Counted from the first letter of the stretch, positions 47,364 to 59,474 are shown. The stretch is DNA of 64,000 nucleotides from Anaeramoeba flamelloides (GCA_027625915.1 JANTQA010000051.1:868501-932500), one strand, 5' to 3'. Numbers and translations are program-made. The notes: a model not told the origin generated them from the letters alone.

Positions 47364-48863
47364 TATATCCCTTAGCACCCCAAATATACTAAAAACATTT
47401 CAAACAAAAATTTTAATTTGAAATGTTATCAAAGTTTTATAAGATATAGAATTGATAATCAATTATCTTAGAAAGAAAATTTTATAATTAACAATTGTAT
47501 AGTAACTTATAATAAAAAAATAACTTGAAAAAACAATTTCAACATTGGGAATTTTTTTTTGGTTATTGTGATTTTATTATTTTTTTTTAAAAATTTTGTC
47601 AAAATAAATTTTTTTTTTTTTTTTTGAAAAGTTAGTCGAGACATCAAAAACCTCTTAGTTTTAATGTTAAAAACACATCATACTTTACTGGAAATTTTTT
47701 GGGTGCCCTTTGCACCCCAAAATTGCCTAAAATGCTTTATTAAATAATTTATCCATTACAAAAGTTATTTTGACATCACAGAGAAAATTTCTTTTATCAG
47801 CTGATTACCACTCAATAATGATATCTATATTAGATTCTAAATAATTTAAAAATAAAAAAAAATATAAATTAAATTGGAAAAAAAAATAATATTTTTTTTT
47901 ATTTATAATAATTTGTCAGTTTTTTTAACAAGATTTTTTTTCAACAATTAAACGATTTGGCCAATTGTTCGAGTCATATTAATATTGATTTTTTTTTTAT
48001 TTTTTACTATTTTTTAATTTTTGATTTTTTAAAATCTAGACATAAAATAAACAATATTATTGAATTATAGACCATATATCAGAACTTATTTAACAAGATC
48101 TGGATTAATTTATAAAGGAAAAATTCAAATTTCGCAAATATATTATTCAAATTTTTTTCAAATACAATATGCAATAAAAAAAATTTGATTTGGAGATTAT
48201 TTTATTCTAATGGAATAATATTTAAAAGTTATTTTTTATTTTTTTTTAAATTTAGGGATAATTATTTTATCGATTAAAAAGTAATTTATATTTGTTTTAT
48301 TCCAATTTAATAAATATAAATTATTTCACATTTTTTTTTGTTTGTGTTTTCAAATATTTTCTATTGATTTGATTTTTTTTTAAGAAGCTAATCAAATTAG
48401 ACTTGTAATTTTTTCCGTAATAAAGAAATTTAATTTTTCTCTTAAAACAATATTTATTGAAATTTTTTCTAAAAAAAAAAATTAAATTTCAAAGTAATTT
48501 AATTTTTTATTTATTTTTTTTATCCTAAAATTACCAATATTTTTTGATTATAATTAATAAATCAATGTATTGAGTTTTGAATTACTATTACTAGAATGAA
48601 ATTTCTGATTTAAAAAATTAAAATAAAAATTAAAATCTTTTAAAAAAATGTAAAAATGAATAATTATTATTTTTTTTTTCAATTTAAAAAAAAAATCAAC
48701 AACTTAACTACTTTATCTTTGAACTATTTTGACTTTTTATTATAATTCCAATCTGGATTAAAGACAAATAAGACAATTAATATATTAGTACTTCAATATC
48801 ATTTTAAATCTTTTATTTTAAACTTGATGAAATTTAGGCAAATCCAGGGTGCTAAGGGATATA
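47364..48863. mobile_element. 1.5-kb element with perfect 17-bp terminal inverted repeats
   Basis: TATATCCCTTAGCACCC (47364-47380) and its exact reverse complement GGGTGCTAAGGGATATA (48847-48863) bound exactly 1500 bp. Weaker inverted similarity continues inward. A related GCACCCCAAAA motif recurs internally at 47715. The interior is A/T filler with no open frame, so it would be a non-autonomous DNA transposon or decayed copy. Only one copy is in the window; no unambiguous target-site duplication beyond TA can be read. Confidence 0.6.
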
Positions 48864-48918
48864 AATTTTTTTGAAAACATTTCATCTTGAGACTTATAAA
48901 AGATGAAAAAAATAATTC

Positions 48919-49465
48919 TAAACTAATATTCAAAAATTTCACCACAACTAAAAAGGTCCAAATAATCACAAGAATACAATTTCACTCAAATTGGAATTAA
49001 TTTTGAGTTTTTGTAAAATATGAAAAGCGTTTTTTATCTTTTCGTTTTAGTTTTTTGTTTTCATTACATTTTTTGAATTACGTAACTTGATTTGTTAGAT
49101 AGGAATATTTTTTTCAAAAGTTGATATTAGTTTAAACTTGAGTTGTTCCAAATTGAAGAATTCGAATAAAATTACTTTGATTAGTATCTAACCATTTGAT
49201 AGATCAATATTCCTACAAGAATTTAAACAAATTTAGTAATCAATTTTTTTGTTTTACTCTCTCCAAAATTTTTAACTCACTCATGATTTATTTGTATTGG
49301 TAATAATTTATTTTTTGTTTTGTGAGTATTGTAATTAATAAACAGGTGTTAACATTTCAAATAGTGAATGGTTCTGATTTGGTATTTCTTCTGAGACTTG
49401 ATTAAATAAGTTTTTTTCTTCAGAAATTGAATTTTGGTATGTTAATAATTTTGAATCGGGGTTTA
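48919..49465. mobile_element. ~547-bp TIR element R1, copy 4 (most diverged)
   Basis: Starts TAAACTAATATTCAAAAATT and ends GAATCGGGGTTTA. The interior landmark ATTACGTAACTTGATTTGTTA corresponds to TTACGTAATCTGTTTCGTTA in the others. It is more diverged than copies 1-3, so probably older. It lies 55 bp from the 1.5-kb TIR element. Confidence 0.7.
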
Positions 49466-50449
49466 TTTTGTGATTGATTTTTTTTTTTTTTTTGAATAAT
49501 TAAAAATGACAAAATTTATAATATAATTGAGAAAAGATAACAACTTTAATAAATAACCTGAATTTGATTACAATTATTAAAACAATTCATTTTTCAATGA
49601 AATTACAGATAATATATCTTGTAGGATTTGTGGTCAAAACAATCAATTATGAACGGTCTTTCGGTGAGTTACATCAGATTTTTTTCGAGAGAAATTGTCT
49701 CAAGATTTTTTTAATTATATTTTTTAAATTTCATTTATATTTTTTTTTCAAAATCATTTATTTTTTGGTAATTGGTATTCTTTAATTAAAGTTAAAAAGA
49801 CCCACTCAAAAATAATCTTTTTTGATTTAATATTTATATAGCTTCTCGTCATGGATATTGCGTCAGTTATTTCTTTTAAAAATTATTGTTTTATAAGACA
49901 AACTACTTAGGGCATCTTGATGAAATTGTAATTAAGAGAATATCAATAAGATACTATATCAATTAAAGGGTTCTAATCTTCATTTGGAAATCTTCTTAAC
50001 TTTAAAAAATTTCTGGCGGTTTTGATCATTTTTACTAATTTTCTCGATTAAATTTTTCGAATTGCAAAAAAAAAATCAAGGTTATAACTTTTTACTACAG
50101 GAGTCCAACAAAATTATTAAACAGTTTTATCTCATCCTAATTATGATGGAGTTTCAACATTACATAATTCAATTCATCAAACCTTACTCATAAAAAAATG
50201 GTTTACACTTAATGAAAAATTTTGAAATTCATCGTTTACAAAAATTCTCTTTTACAAATTTTTCAAAACACATTAACCAAATTAATTTTTTTTGTGATGA
50301 TCTTTGATGAATTAATAACAATTAGATTTCAATTTTCGTGTTTAAAAATAATTTTTTTAACATTAATAAAAGACTTGTAAATTTTCGTTATGAAAAGTAT
50401 ATGTTAAAATGAAAAAATCATTTTTACTAATTTTTTGTTTGTTGCAATA
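49466..50449. other. Spacer between two R1 elements
   Basis: A/T filler with no gene. A 73-codon frame at 49564-49785 is dominated by Phe/Ile/Leu from T-rich DNA and is not supported. Confidence 0.4.
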
Positions 50450-50985
50450 TAAACTATATTCCAAAAATTTGTACACGGTTTAAATAGTTGAAAGAATAAC
50501 AATAACATGATTTACATCCATTTGGGAAGTAATTTTAATTCCAAACGATTTCATTTTTTGTCTTTTTTGTTTTGTTTTCAATTCCATTTTTTCCCGTTAC
50601 TTAATCTATTTCGTTAGATCTGGAATTTTTTTTCGATGGTTGGTAGAAGGTTAGTGTTGAGTCTATTTAAATAGAAAAATCACATACAATTGGTAGATAG
50701 TATCTTATCATTTGATCGATCAACAATTGTTGGTGAAATTTTAACATATTTACCAATACATTTTTTGTTCCGCTCGTTTCATTATTTTAGGTACATAGAT
50801 TTTTATTTTTTTGTTTGATATTTTTTTCTTTTATTTGGATTAAAATGATTGCTTATTAAAACATTAATACCCTGTTACTTAAATGTGGTTTTGTATTAGG
50901 TTTGAAAAAATACAATAAATTGTTTTTTTTTTTTTTTTGCCTATTTTTGATTTTGGATGTGTCCAAATTTTGGGAATGGGGTTTA
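50450..50985. mobile_element. ~536-bp TIR element R1, copy 3
   Basis: TAAACTATATTCCAAAAATT at the left, and TTTGGGAATGGGGTTTA at the right. The interior CGATCAACAATTGTTGGT is shared with copy 2. It ends 113 bp downstream of the MFS stop codon, so it may overlap that gene's 3' untranslated region. Confidence 0.88.
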
Positions 50986-51097
50986 TTATAAGAAATATAA
51001 AGAAAAAGAAAAATTCATAAAATATAATTTTCATTATTTGTCAAATATTATTTTCAATTTTTATTGGTTTTAATTGTAAGATTCAAATTGTGTAATG

Positions 51098-54000
51098 TTA
51101 TTCTAACTTAATTTTATCTTCTATATCAAATTGACGAACATTCAATATATCCGAAAGGGGTTTGGCTATTTCCTCTAATCCTTTACCTTCTGATGATATA
51201 CCAAAAAAAATTTCAACAATTGCAGCAACAAACATTAGGCAAACGGCGACCAGATAGCCAAAAAAAAGATTTGTTCTGTTATGTGTCGAAATTAATTTAC
51301 TAAATAACACAGGGCCAATTGTACCAGCTGTGCCAGTGCCTAAAGAATAAAAGAATGAGATGGACAGAGAACGTATTTCAAGAGGGAAGATTTCAGAAAT
51401 TGTTAGATAAGCAGCGCTGGCACCGGGGGATGCTACAAAGAATAAAGCACCCCAATAAATTGTTTGTGTCAATGGTGATAATTTATTTTTCAGAAATAAA
51501 AAAGAGGAAAGTAATAAAATTAGGCTTGAAACAAAATATGTTAATGAAATCATAATTTTTCTTCCTATGATATCAAATAATGAGCTTAACACTAACGGCC
51601 CTATAAAATTTGCAATACAAAAGCCAAGCAAATAATAGCCTAATTCATTTTCATTAACATTATAAAACCTTTTCAAAACTAGTGCATATGTGAAAAATAA
51701 AGCATTATACATAAATGCTTGGGATAGCATTAATATTAGGCCCAGAATTGAACGTTTACGAAATTTATAAAATAAAATCTTGGCAATTCTTTTATATCCA
51801 ATGGGTTTATTTGTTTGTGAAATTTTTAAAGGTGTTTTATTAATTATTTCTGGTATTACTTGGCCTTTATATACCCATTGTTCAATTTGCAATACAATTT
51901 CTTCAGCCATTTCAGACTTATTATGAGTAACTAACCATCTAGGGCTTTCAGGAATTTTGCTTCTTAAAAATAAGATGACAATTCCCATTGTTGAACCAAT
52001 GCCAAAAAATATTCTCCAGCCAAGATTTGGATTAATTTTCTCTGTGTTGAGTAAAAATAATGATGCGATAGATCCTAATGTTGCACCAAGCCAATATGAC
52101 CCATTGACAATAATATTTACTCTGCCTCGAATTCGGCTCGGTATAAATTCGTTAACAGCACTATTGACTCCAGAATATTCTCCTTTTGATCAATATTTAT
52201 TCGAAAGAATATTTTTGTTACAAATAAAAAGAAAAAGAAAAAGAAAAATAGATATCATTTTAAACCATTTTCCAGTCAAAGGGGTTAGGTTTAATGGACG
52301 AATTAGATGTACTTTAAGGCTTTGAATTGATATTAGAAGAAAAAAAAAATTATTTTGGAAATTTCCAAAATTGAAATCATTTTTTACTTTTTTTTACTTT
52401 TTGTTTTCCGTTTTTTTTTTTGTGACTTAATTCATTTTTAAATTTTTTTTTTATTGCAAGATCGATAGTCACTTGGTAAAAATGTTTTATTCTAAGGTTA
52501 TTGATAAAGTAATAATGATAATAGAAATCAAAATGATTTCTATTGGAATTTTATTTGGATCTTCAATTGGAGATCAAAATGAACATTGTTGTCTTTCAAA
52601 ATAGGGGGTACCTTAAGAATTTGGGTTTTTCTATTTTTAAGAAAATCTATTGTTTTATAAGATCTATTTCAGATGGATATCAACTATTCTTTGAGGCTTA
52701 TTATTCTACCTTATTTCTTATTTAATCTTCAAAGGTTATTTGAAAAAAATAATGAATATTTGAAAAAAATTTTTTTTGGATTTTTTGGGTAACCTTTGAC
52801 TGAATAAAAGTTTATGTGATTTAATTTTGGGTTTCATTTAGAATGGTAATTCAGCTGTAAAAATTGTTTCAATTAATGAAAGTTGTATCTATTTTGAAAT
52901 TTGGTTTTTTCAAGTAAATTTTTAATGATCAAATAGTTTAATACTATAAATAAAAAATAATATTAGAAATATTTAATTTTAAAAGTTTAATCCGTTTCAA
53001 AAAATGACAAGTAGGAATATAAAAAGGCTATTGTTTGAAATAATTTTTGTTTTTTTTTATTTCTTTCAAAAAAATTTGCATATCTCTTTGATAATCATAT
53101 CCTAATTTAATGTTTTCGTATACCCTTCTCAATTTTCAAACCTATTACTTTGGTAATTTCCAATTATAAAATCTTTTTTATTTTATTATTTATGGGTGAT
53201 AATTCGAATTAACATTTATTTTTCAATAATTTGATTCTTATTGAAGAGATTATCATTTTTAATAATTGAATTTTCTATTTTGAGAATTAAGGTTTATAAA
53301 CCATTTTTCTTTTTGAATGTTTTGTCAATTTAAAATTTGATTGGGGGGGGGGGGGGTTATGGGTAGTTATAAAGTATCAAATCAATATCTAAAAAACAAC
53401 TCAAGTTAATTTGTCTTTCATTTTTTTTTTTATTTGTAAATGGATTATTAATGAAAATCCAAATTTTAGGTTCTGTTAGTTGAAATTCAATGTATAACAT
53501 AAAAAAGTACCAAATTAATAAATATAGAACCTAAAATTACAATCTATTTATTTGGAATTTAATTATTAAGGAAAAATAGGAAAATGAAGTAAACAATTTA
53601 ATCAGTTTAATAACCAATATAAAAGATTTAAAAGAGTGTTTGTTGAATGAAATTAAAAATCTTGAATAATTTTGTATTTTAATGGGAAAACATTTATTGA
53701 AACAAAGAATTTTTGAAATTATTTATCAAATCAAGATTGATTTATTGTTTTTTTCCATTTTTTCTCTGGGTGTTATTTTTTTTCTTATTGCAAAGAAGAG
53801 TTACAAAGGAAAAAAAAAAAAATCAAGTGATAACTTGTTAATACCGAGATACTGAAACATGGATATCTGAGTAACTTGAAAATAAAAAAAAAAGATAAGT
53901 AAAAAAATATCAAGGTAAAAATGTAAATCAGATCATAAAGAAAAAATAAATAGGCATCTACTCAAAGAACTATCTCAATACTGGCCTTTCAGGATTGCTT

Positions 54001-57000
54001 CAAACTATAAAAAAAATTTTTTTTTTCTAAATAATAATTTAGGAATTCGGGGAGTGCCGTCAAGTGCCTAGGTTTTCTTGAGGTTTTCTGTTTTATCTGT
54101 TAAGTGTTCTAGGTTTTTTTGAGATTTTCTATTTTATTTAGATAAGTGTTCTAGGTTTTTTTTACGTTAGAAATAAACCGAAAATTTATTAAAATTTTCG
54201 GTTTATTTCTAAAGTAAAAAAAACCTAACGAAAATCTATTGATTTTCTAAATAAACAGAAAACTCAAAAAAACCTAAAACAATTTTTCAGATTTTCCAAA
54301 TAAACAGAAAACTCAAGAAAACCTAACGGAGCTTTTCCAGGATTCAAAAGAATGGAGAAAAATCTTTGATTTAACTCAATTCTTTTAAATTCTGGAAAAC
54401 CTAACGAAAAGTGCCAGGTTTTTTTTAATTTGAGAAATAAACCGAAAATTAAATAAATTTTCGTTTTATTTCTCAAATTAAAAAAAACCTAACGGCAAAA
54501 AAGAGGAGTTAATAAACCCTCCCTTAAATAATAAAAAAAAAAAAAAAAAAAGAAATAAATTTTTAAATAAAAGTGTCAGGGTTGTGGAGTTGTGTGGTCT
54601 TGATTAAACAGTAGCATTGAGTTCTATTTTTTTTTAATTATTTTACCAATTGCTTATTATAATCACCTTTAATAATGTTTTTTTTTTTTCTTCTTTTTTT
54701 AATATTAAATTTTTCTTTTGATTTTTTCAGCCAATAAAAAACTTGGAACTTACTGGATTCCAAAATATAGTTTTTTTTTTACTGATCATTTAAATTACTA
54801 ACGTACAATAGTAATCAAGTACAACAATTGGATCTTTGAAATCTCCGTTTAGTAACAAAAAAAAAATAATAATCAAGGTAAATTTAAAATAATTTGTTAC
54901 CTCTTCGCTTTCTATTTAAGTGTATTTATACGCTTACACTAAATTCCTATAATACTTTCAAATAAAGTGGATAGCTAGAGGTAATCACGAATTATAGTTT
55001 TTTGGATCTTTTCAAGGGAAATTTCGAATTTGGAAAAGAGTAACACAAGAGTAAATATGAATGTTGTAAAAAATAGAGTTTTTACAATTTTCAAGATAAA
55101 TAAAGAATTCCATGTATTTATCCAAATTTTGGTAATAGTAAATATAATATCTGATTATCTTAATAGAGTAATAATAATTTTAATCAAAAAATCGTTTGGC
55201 AAATACCCATCTTTCACTTTTCTATAAAGAAAAAATTTTCAAACAAAGTATTGGTATTTGCCAAACGATTTTAAATTGAAAATCCCTTTGAGGTCAAAAA
55301 ATCAAAATGGGCGTTTGGTTTAATATTACCAAAATTTGGATAAATACATGGAATTCTTTATTTATCTCTAAAATTGTAAAAACTCTATTTTTTACAACAT
55401 TCCTAATTTACGCTTGTGAAATTCTTTTATCCATATGATTAGAAAATTTTGAAAAAAAACCTAAATTTTAAATTTTAGAAAGATCTTGACACAAAATTCC
55501 ATAAATCAAACAAATACGAAGGTAAACAGAAAGGTAATATTCGTTCAATATAAAATTCGGATAGTTCTTAATTTAAAATCGTTTTTGGAGGTATTTTGAG
55601 GTTTGAATTTTTTAATTGGGTAATTAAAAATAGTGTTTTCCTGCATTTTTTGTTTCTTTGATTATTGAGGTGTAATTAAGGTCTTAGTAAACTAAAAAAA
55701 ATCTTTATGTAAATTTAATAACAAAATACAAAAATAACCTTCTCGAAATTGAAAAATAAGAAAGTAAAAATCTGATTACCTGAAGACCAAACTTACTTTT
55801 AATTCTATTTTCCGAAATGGATTATTGTTTTTAACAAGTTTGATCCATTTTTATCTTTTTTGGAAGGTTCAAAATTCAATAAACTTCCAAATTATTGCAA
55901 AAAAAACTATTTTAGTTGAAGAAGAAAGTAATCTTTTTGGATGTGAAGGGAGTGTAACAAAAATACACATTTAAAATTAAACAACTAAGTTTTAAAATAA
56001 CCCAATACAATAAATAATTTGTTTAATTTTAAAAAAAATTACAATTATTATTTTAAACTTGAAAAAAATATAATTTTTTATTAGACTCAGGGAACAGTTC
56101 TAATCAATTTTTTCTCTTTATTGGATAAAAAAATCTAATAAACCAATATGTAATAATATGTTACATTACATTAAAAATTCTTCCAAAATATTTTTTTAAA
56201 ACCTGGAAAAATCAAGTTATACTCTAAAGAAATACTTTTCAATTTGATTATTTTTTAATCAAAAATTAATAACCCAATATTAATTCTTTCCAGTGAGTGA
56301 GGAATAACCCAAGGATTAAATGTATCAATAATCTTTATTATTATTTCAAAATTTTTTATAAGGTTTTCAAATAAATAAAACTAATACAAATTAATACTGT
56401 TATTTTCCAATGAATAAATGAAAATTTTTATTTCAATTTCCAAAATGGATATTAATTGTTACTGTTACAACCAAATTAACAGAGTAAAAATTTTGTCTTA
56501 GAGTCCACTAAGGTAGTTTAATTAAATGTCTAAAAATATCATTTTTCAACGATTAGTTAATATATTTGGGTTTTCAACTTATTCATCTAAAAATAATTTG
56601 GAATGTGAACTATAATTTTCATTTTTTAATTGGAAAATAATAGTAAAAAAAAATATCAAATAATTTTTTCAAAAAAATTTTTAGAGAATCTATTATTACA
56701 CACCATTAAAAGAAAATACTCTTTTTCTCATCTCTCTCAATTTTTTGTCATGTCTTATGGTGTAAGTACTCCCTTAAGTGAAATTTTCTATTTTTATACA
56801 TACATAAAAGAAAAAAACTTTAAAACCAACTCTTTGTTTTCTAGTGCAATCTTGTACAATGAATTAACTCTGAGTTAAGTCTAAATTTTTGTTTCTGTGT
56901 TCGAACATGAACAGGAAACAATTTAAACTTCATTTTCCGATTTTTCTTCAATAAATAGATTTCTCAAAGAAATAGTGTGTAATTTTTTTTCTATTTATTT

Positions 57001-57801
57001 GTTTGGTTCTTGTTCATGTATTGATGTATATTGGGCAAACCAAGAATCCTAAATGAAAGGAAAAGAATCTAGTATTGAAAAAAAATAATCATAATTAAAA
57101 TTATCTCCCATTCAAATTTCAAATACCAGCAAAGTTTAAAAAAATCTCCACCAAATAAAAGGGTAATTATAGGAATAAATAATTCCACAATTGTGCATAG
57201 GTTAAGTTAAATTGAAGAATTTTGAATCAAGCTCAATTTGGGGGAAGGAAAGAGATTACTTTCCTAAAAAAAAAAGCAAAAGTGTACGATTAACAAAAAT
57301 AATAATAATGTCTTTTTGAAGAACAAAAAAAAAATTACCTCCAATGCCAAACCCCATAACAATATTAAAGAATATTAACCAAGGAAAGTTCATTGAAAAG
57401 GCGATAAATATTGAAGCTGCCAAATAAAAAATTGGACAAGTCATAAAGACTTTCTTTCTTCCATACCGATCAGAGATCCAGCCAAAGACAAGCGATCCAA
57501 TCACAGCACCAATTAAATAAGTGGTGCCTATCAAGCCTATTTCAAGATCAGACAAACCAAGAACATCTTTTCTTGCTAGAATGGTGCCAATGGCGCCAAT
57601 TATCATGACTTCTAGTCCGTCAAGGATCCATGAAATTCCTAATGCAGAGATGACCAAGATATGGAATTTTGAAAAAGGAAGATGATCTAATCTGCTTGCT
57701 AAATGTGTTGTAACAACTCCCGTGATATATAAGTCATCGTTTTGTTTCGTATCAATTGTTAAGAGTATTTCTTTTTCTTTGGTTTCATCTTTTGTTGACA
57801 T
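51098..57801 (-). CDS. Major facilitator superfamily transporter, sugar-porter-like (2 exons, 5.16-kb intron)
   Basis: A twelve-span secondary transporter of unknown substrate. Exon 1 is 57339-57801 (start MSTKDETKEKEILLT), the intron 52183-57338 (donor GTAATT, acceptor ATCAAAAG) and exon 2 51098-52182. Phase 1 joins precisely and yields 515 aa, normal for the family. Exon 1 has the first five spans and motif A, GWISDRYGRKK. The junction recreates GIGGEYSGVNSAVNEFIP, followed by RIRGRVNIIVNGSYWLGA. Exon 2 then has PESPRWLV after the sixth span and the second-half motif A counterpart DIIGRKIMI, and ends with a short cytosolic tail. The GEYSGVN...RGR pattern is common in bacterial and archaeal sugar or aromatic-acid transporters and in some protist ones. 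An upstream GTG-started extension of the frame is not credible. A TIR element lies just 3' of the stop codon. Confidence 0.92.
52262..52820 (+). repeat. Dispersed repeat pair R5, copy B
   Basis: Homologous to 35300-35860 in the same orientation, sharing CCAAAATTGAAATCATTTTT, TTCTATTGGAATTTTATTTG, CAAAATGAACATTGTTGT and AACCTTTGACTGAA. It starts only about 80 bp from the intron's 3' end. Confidence 0.75.
54045..54560 (+). repeat. Hairpin-array repeat, copy H6 (most complete)
   Basis: Left end GAATTCGGGGAGTGCCGTCA then AGTGCCTAGG. First structure: a long nested stem whose outer arms (TTTTCTTGAGGTTTTCTG and CAGAAAACTCAAGAAAA) enclose a central palindrome on AAATAAACCGAAAATTTATT. Second: a stem on TTTTCCAGGATTCAAAAGAA / TTCTTTTAAATTCTGGAAAA. 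Third: a stem on AATTTGAGAAATAAACCGAA and its complement. Linkers are AAACCTAACG. Right end AACGGCAAAAAAGAGGAG, followed by AATAA and a 20-nt A run that resembles a poly(A) tail. Confidence 0.8.
55041..55419. mobile_element. ~380-bp foldback element with nested arms
   Basis: Outer arms about 97 bp (55041-55137 and 55321-55419) match around GTTGTAAAAAATAGAG and AAAGAATTCCATGTATTTAT. Inner arms are a perfect 20-bp pair, AAAATCGTTTGGCAAATACC (55188-55207) and its complement (55253-55272). Unpaired segments separate the two. Only one copy is in the window. A 65-codon frame over the left arm is incidental. Confidence 0.75.
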
Positions 57802-58248
57802 TTCACAAGAAACAACAAAAGCTATCTTCAAAAGTAAAATAAACAAAAAAAAAATGATCAAAAAAAAACTTTCCCACGACAAGAATAGCACAAAAATTGT
57901 AGTCACTTTTTTTCCTTAGCAACACTTTGTTTTTTTGAAATTGTTCCAAATTTTGAAAGGAATTAGAAGATCACAATGCAACAACTTTCAATTTAAAAGT
58001 TTTTACAAGTTAAACTTTTAAAAACATGTAATTTAAACAACTTTCCAATTTTTGATTTTCATAAAAAGAGTTTTAGGTTATTGAAAGTTTTCAAATATTT
58101 TTCTTTGAGATAACTTTCAAAAATTTCAATTAAATTCAAAATGCTATCTTTTGTTAATTATTATTTTTATCCCTTTTTTTGGCTTACAAAAGTTTGTATC
58201 AAGTATTTGAAATTTGAAAAAATATGAAAGAATATCAGAGACTGAAAT

Positions 58249-58271
58249 CTTTCAGACTGTCAGTCTGAAAG
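58249..58271. promoter_or_regulatory. 23-bp perfect interrupted palindrome upstream of the MFS gene
   Basis: CTTTCAGACTG, one T, then CAGTCTGAAAG: 11-bp exact arms about 450 bp upstream of the MFS start. It is GC-richer than its surroundings, as expected for a dimeric regulator site, but no function is demonstrated. Confidence 0.3.
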
Positions 58272-58679
58272 TTCGAAAAAGTCTTGAAAGTATTTGTATG
58301 GATTGGGCTATTCTTGTCATGCCCAAAGAACAATAATTACTCTGAAAATGTGAATCTTTCGTTTTTGATGAACCCACAAATATAAATAAACAATTAATTT
58401 ACTCTACAAGACTCTATTTCACAATAGAGCTTTTCATGATTATTTGTATTAATTACTTGATTGATTAATGATCTTTAATTTTAAGGGTCTAGTTACCATT
58501 GGAAATTTCCTTTCTACTCATGAAGCGGCTTCCTCTCTGAAAATGGTAGTATGAATATAACTTTTTTTTGGTTGTAGAATATTACAAAGAAATTATAATA
58601 TAGAATAAAAAATAAAGTCACGAAAATAAGTTTTCATATTTGGAAAATATAAAATCAAATCCTGTTTATTAACTCACCA

Positions 58680-58775
58680 AATTATTTAAGAAGCACCTAA
58701 TAAACCTATAAAAAGTTCACTAAAGTGATTTTTATAAAGAATACTCATTAAATTGTTTGTACAACCAAAGGAAAT
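58680..58775. repeat. Dispersed repeat pair R8, copy B
   Basis: Shares AATAAACCTA, AAAAGTTCACTAAAGTGA and AGAATACTCA with 21785-21880, in the same order. Confidence 0.4.
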
Positions 58776-59474
58776 CTAACCAGAACAAAAAATATGAATT
58801 TTCCAAAAGCCATAAGAAAAAAAGTTAAATCAAAAAAAAAAAAAAACTTTTTACAGATTTATTTAGTGTTTCGTAACTTTTAATTATTTTTCACTTGAGA
58901 ATAATACAGGACTTATTTTCTCAAATATTTAATTAGAATGGATAAAAAACTCAGTTTATAAACTTCAGATAGATAAATTATCATTTTTTACAAGAATTAA
59001 TTTTTTTAAATGAATTCGTTTTTACCAATTAAATTTTCAATAATGGGATTTGTTCCTTTTTAGTTTGCATTTTTAATTTGAAGAGAAAGATCTTCCTTTT
59101 TTTAGATATAATCTTACTTTTAGTAATTTCTGATAGTTTTTATCAACAAAAAAAAATCTTGAAATTTTAATCTTATTTTAAAAAATCCTAGAAAAATAAA
59201 TATAATATTGAAACCTTATTATTTCAGAAAAAAATGGATTATTTATTTTATTTTTAATTAATTTATATTTAATTTCTTGATATTTAAAAGATTAGTTAAT
59301 ATTTTTTTTTTAAAGTAATTAGAGAATACATAACAGATTATTATTATTATTTGAAATAGTTATTATTTTTTTTTTGAAAGCTAAGCAAAAAAAATGATAA
59401 AAAATAACATTTTTTTCTGTACATATTTATATTATTTATTTCTAGAAAAAAGAAATTTAATATGTTTTTATAAT

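Larger units (their letters stand above)
52183..57338 (-). other. MFS intron (5156 bp) with repeats
   Basis: Contains R5 copy B, a 14-nt G run (53343-53356), hairpin array H6 and the foldback at 55041-55419. No independent gene is evident; the 82-codon frame at 56630-56878 lacks an ATG and any recognised domain. Confidence 0.85.
57802..59474. other. MFS upstream region and intergenic DNA
   Basis: No gene. It includes the palindrome at 58249-58271 and the short R8 repeat copy (58680-58775). The rest is A/T filler. Confidence 0.4.

Noticed and set aside
56630-56878. 82-codon plus frame in the MFS intron
   Set aside because: Starts with TTG, no domain, composition close to background.
57802-57906. 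N-terminal extension of the MFS protein
   Set aside because: Begins with GTG and consists of Phe/Ile/Leu from T-rich DNA; ATG 57801 gives a normal cytosolic N-terminus.
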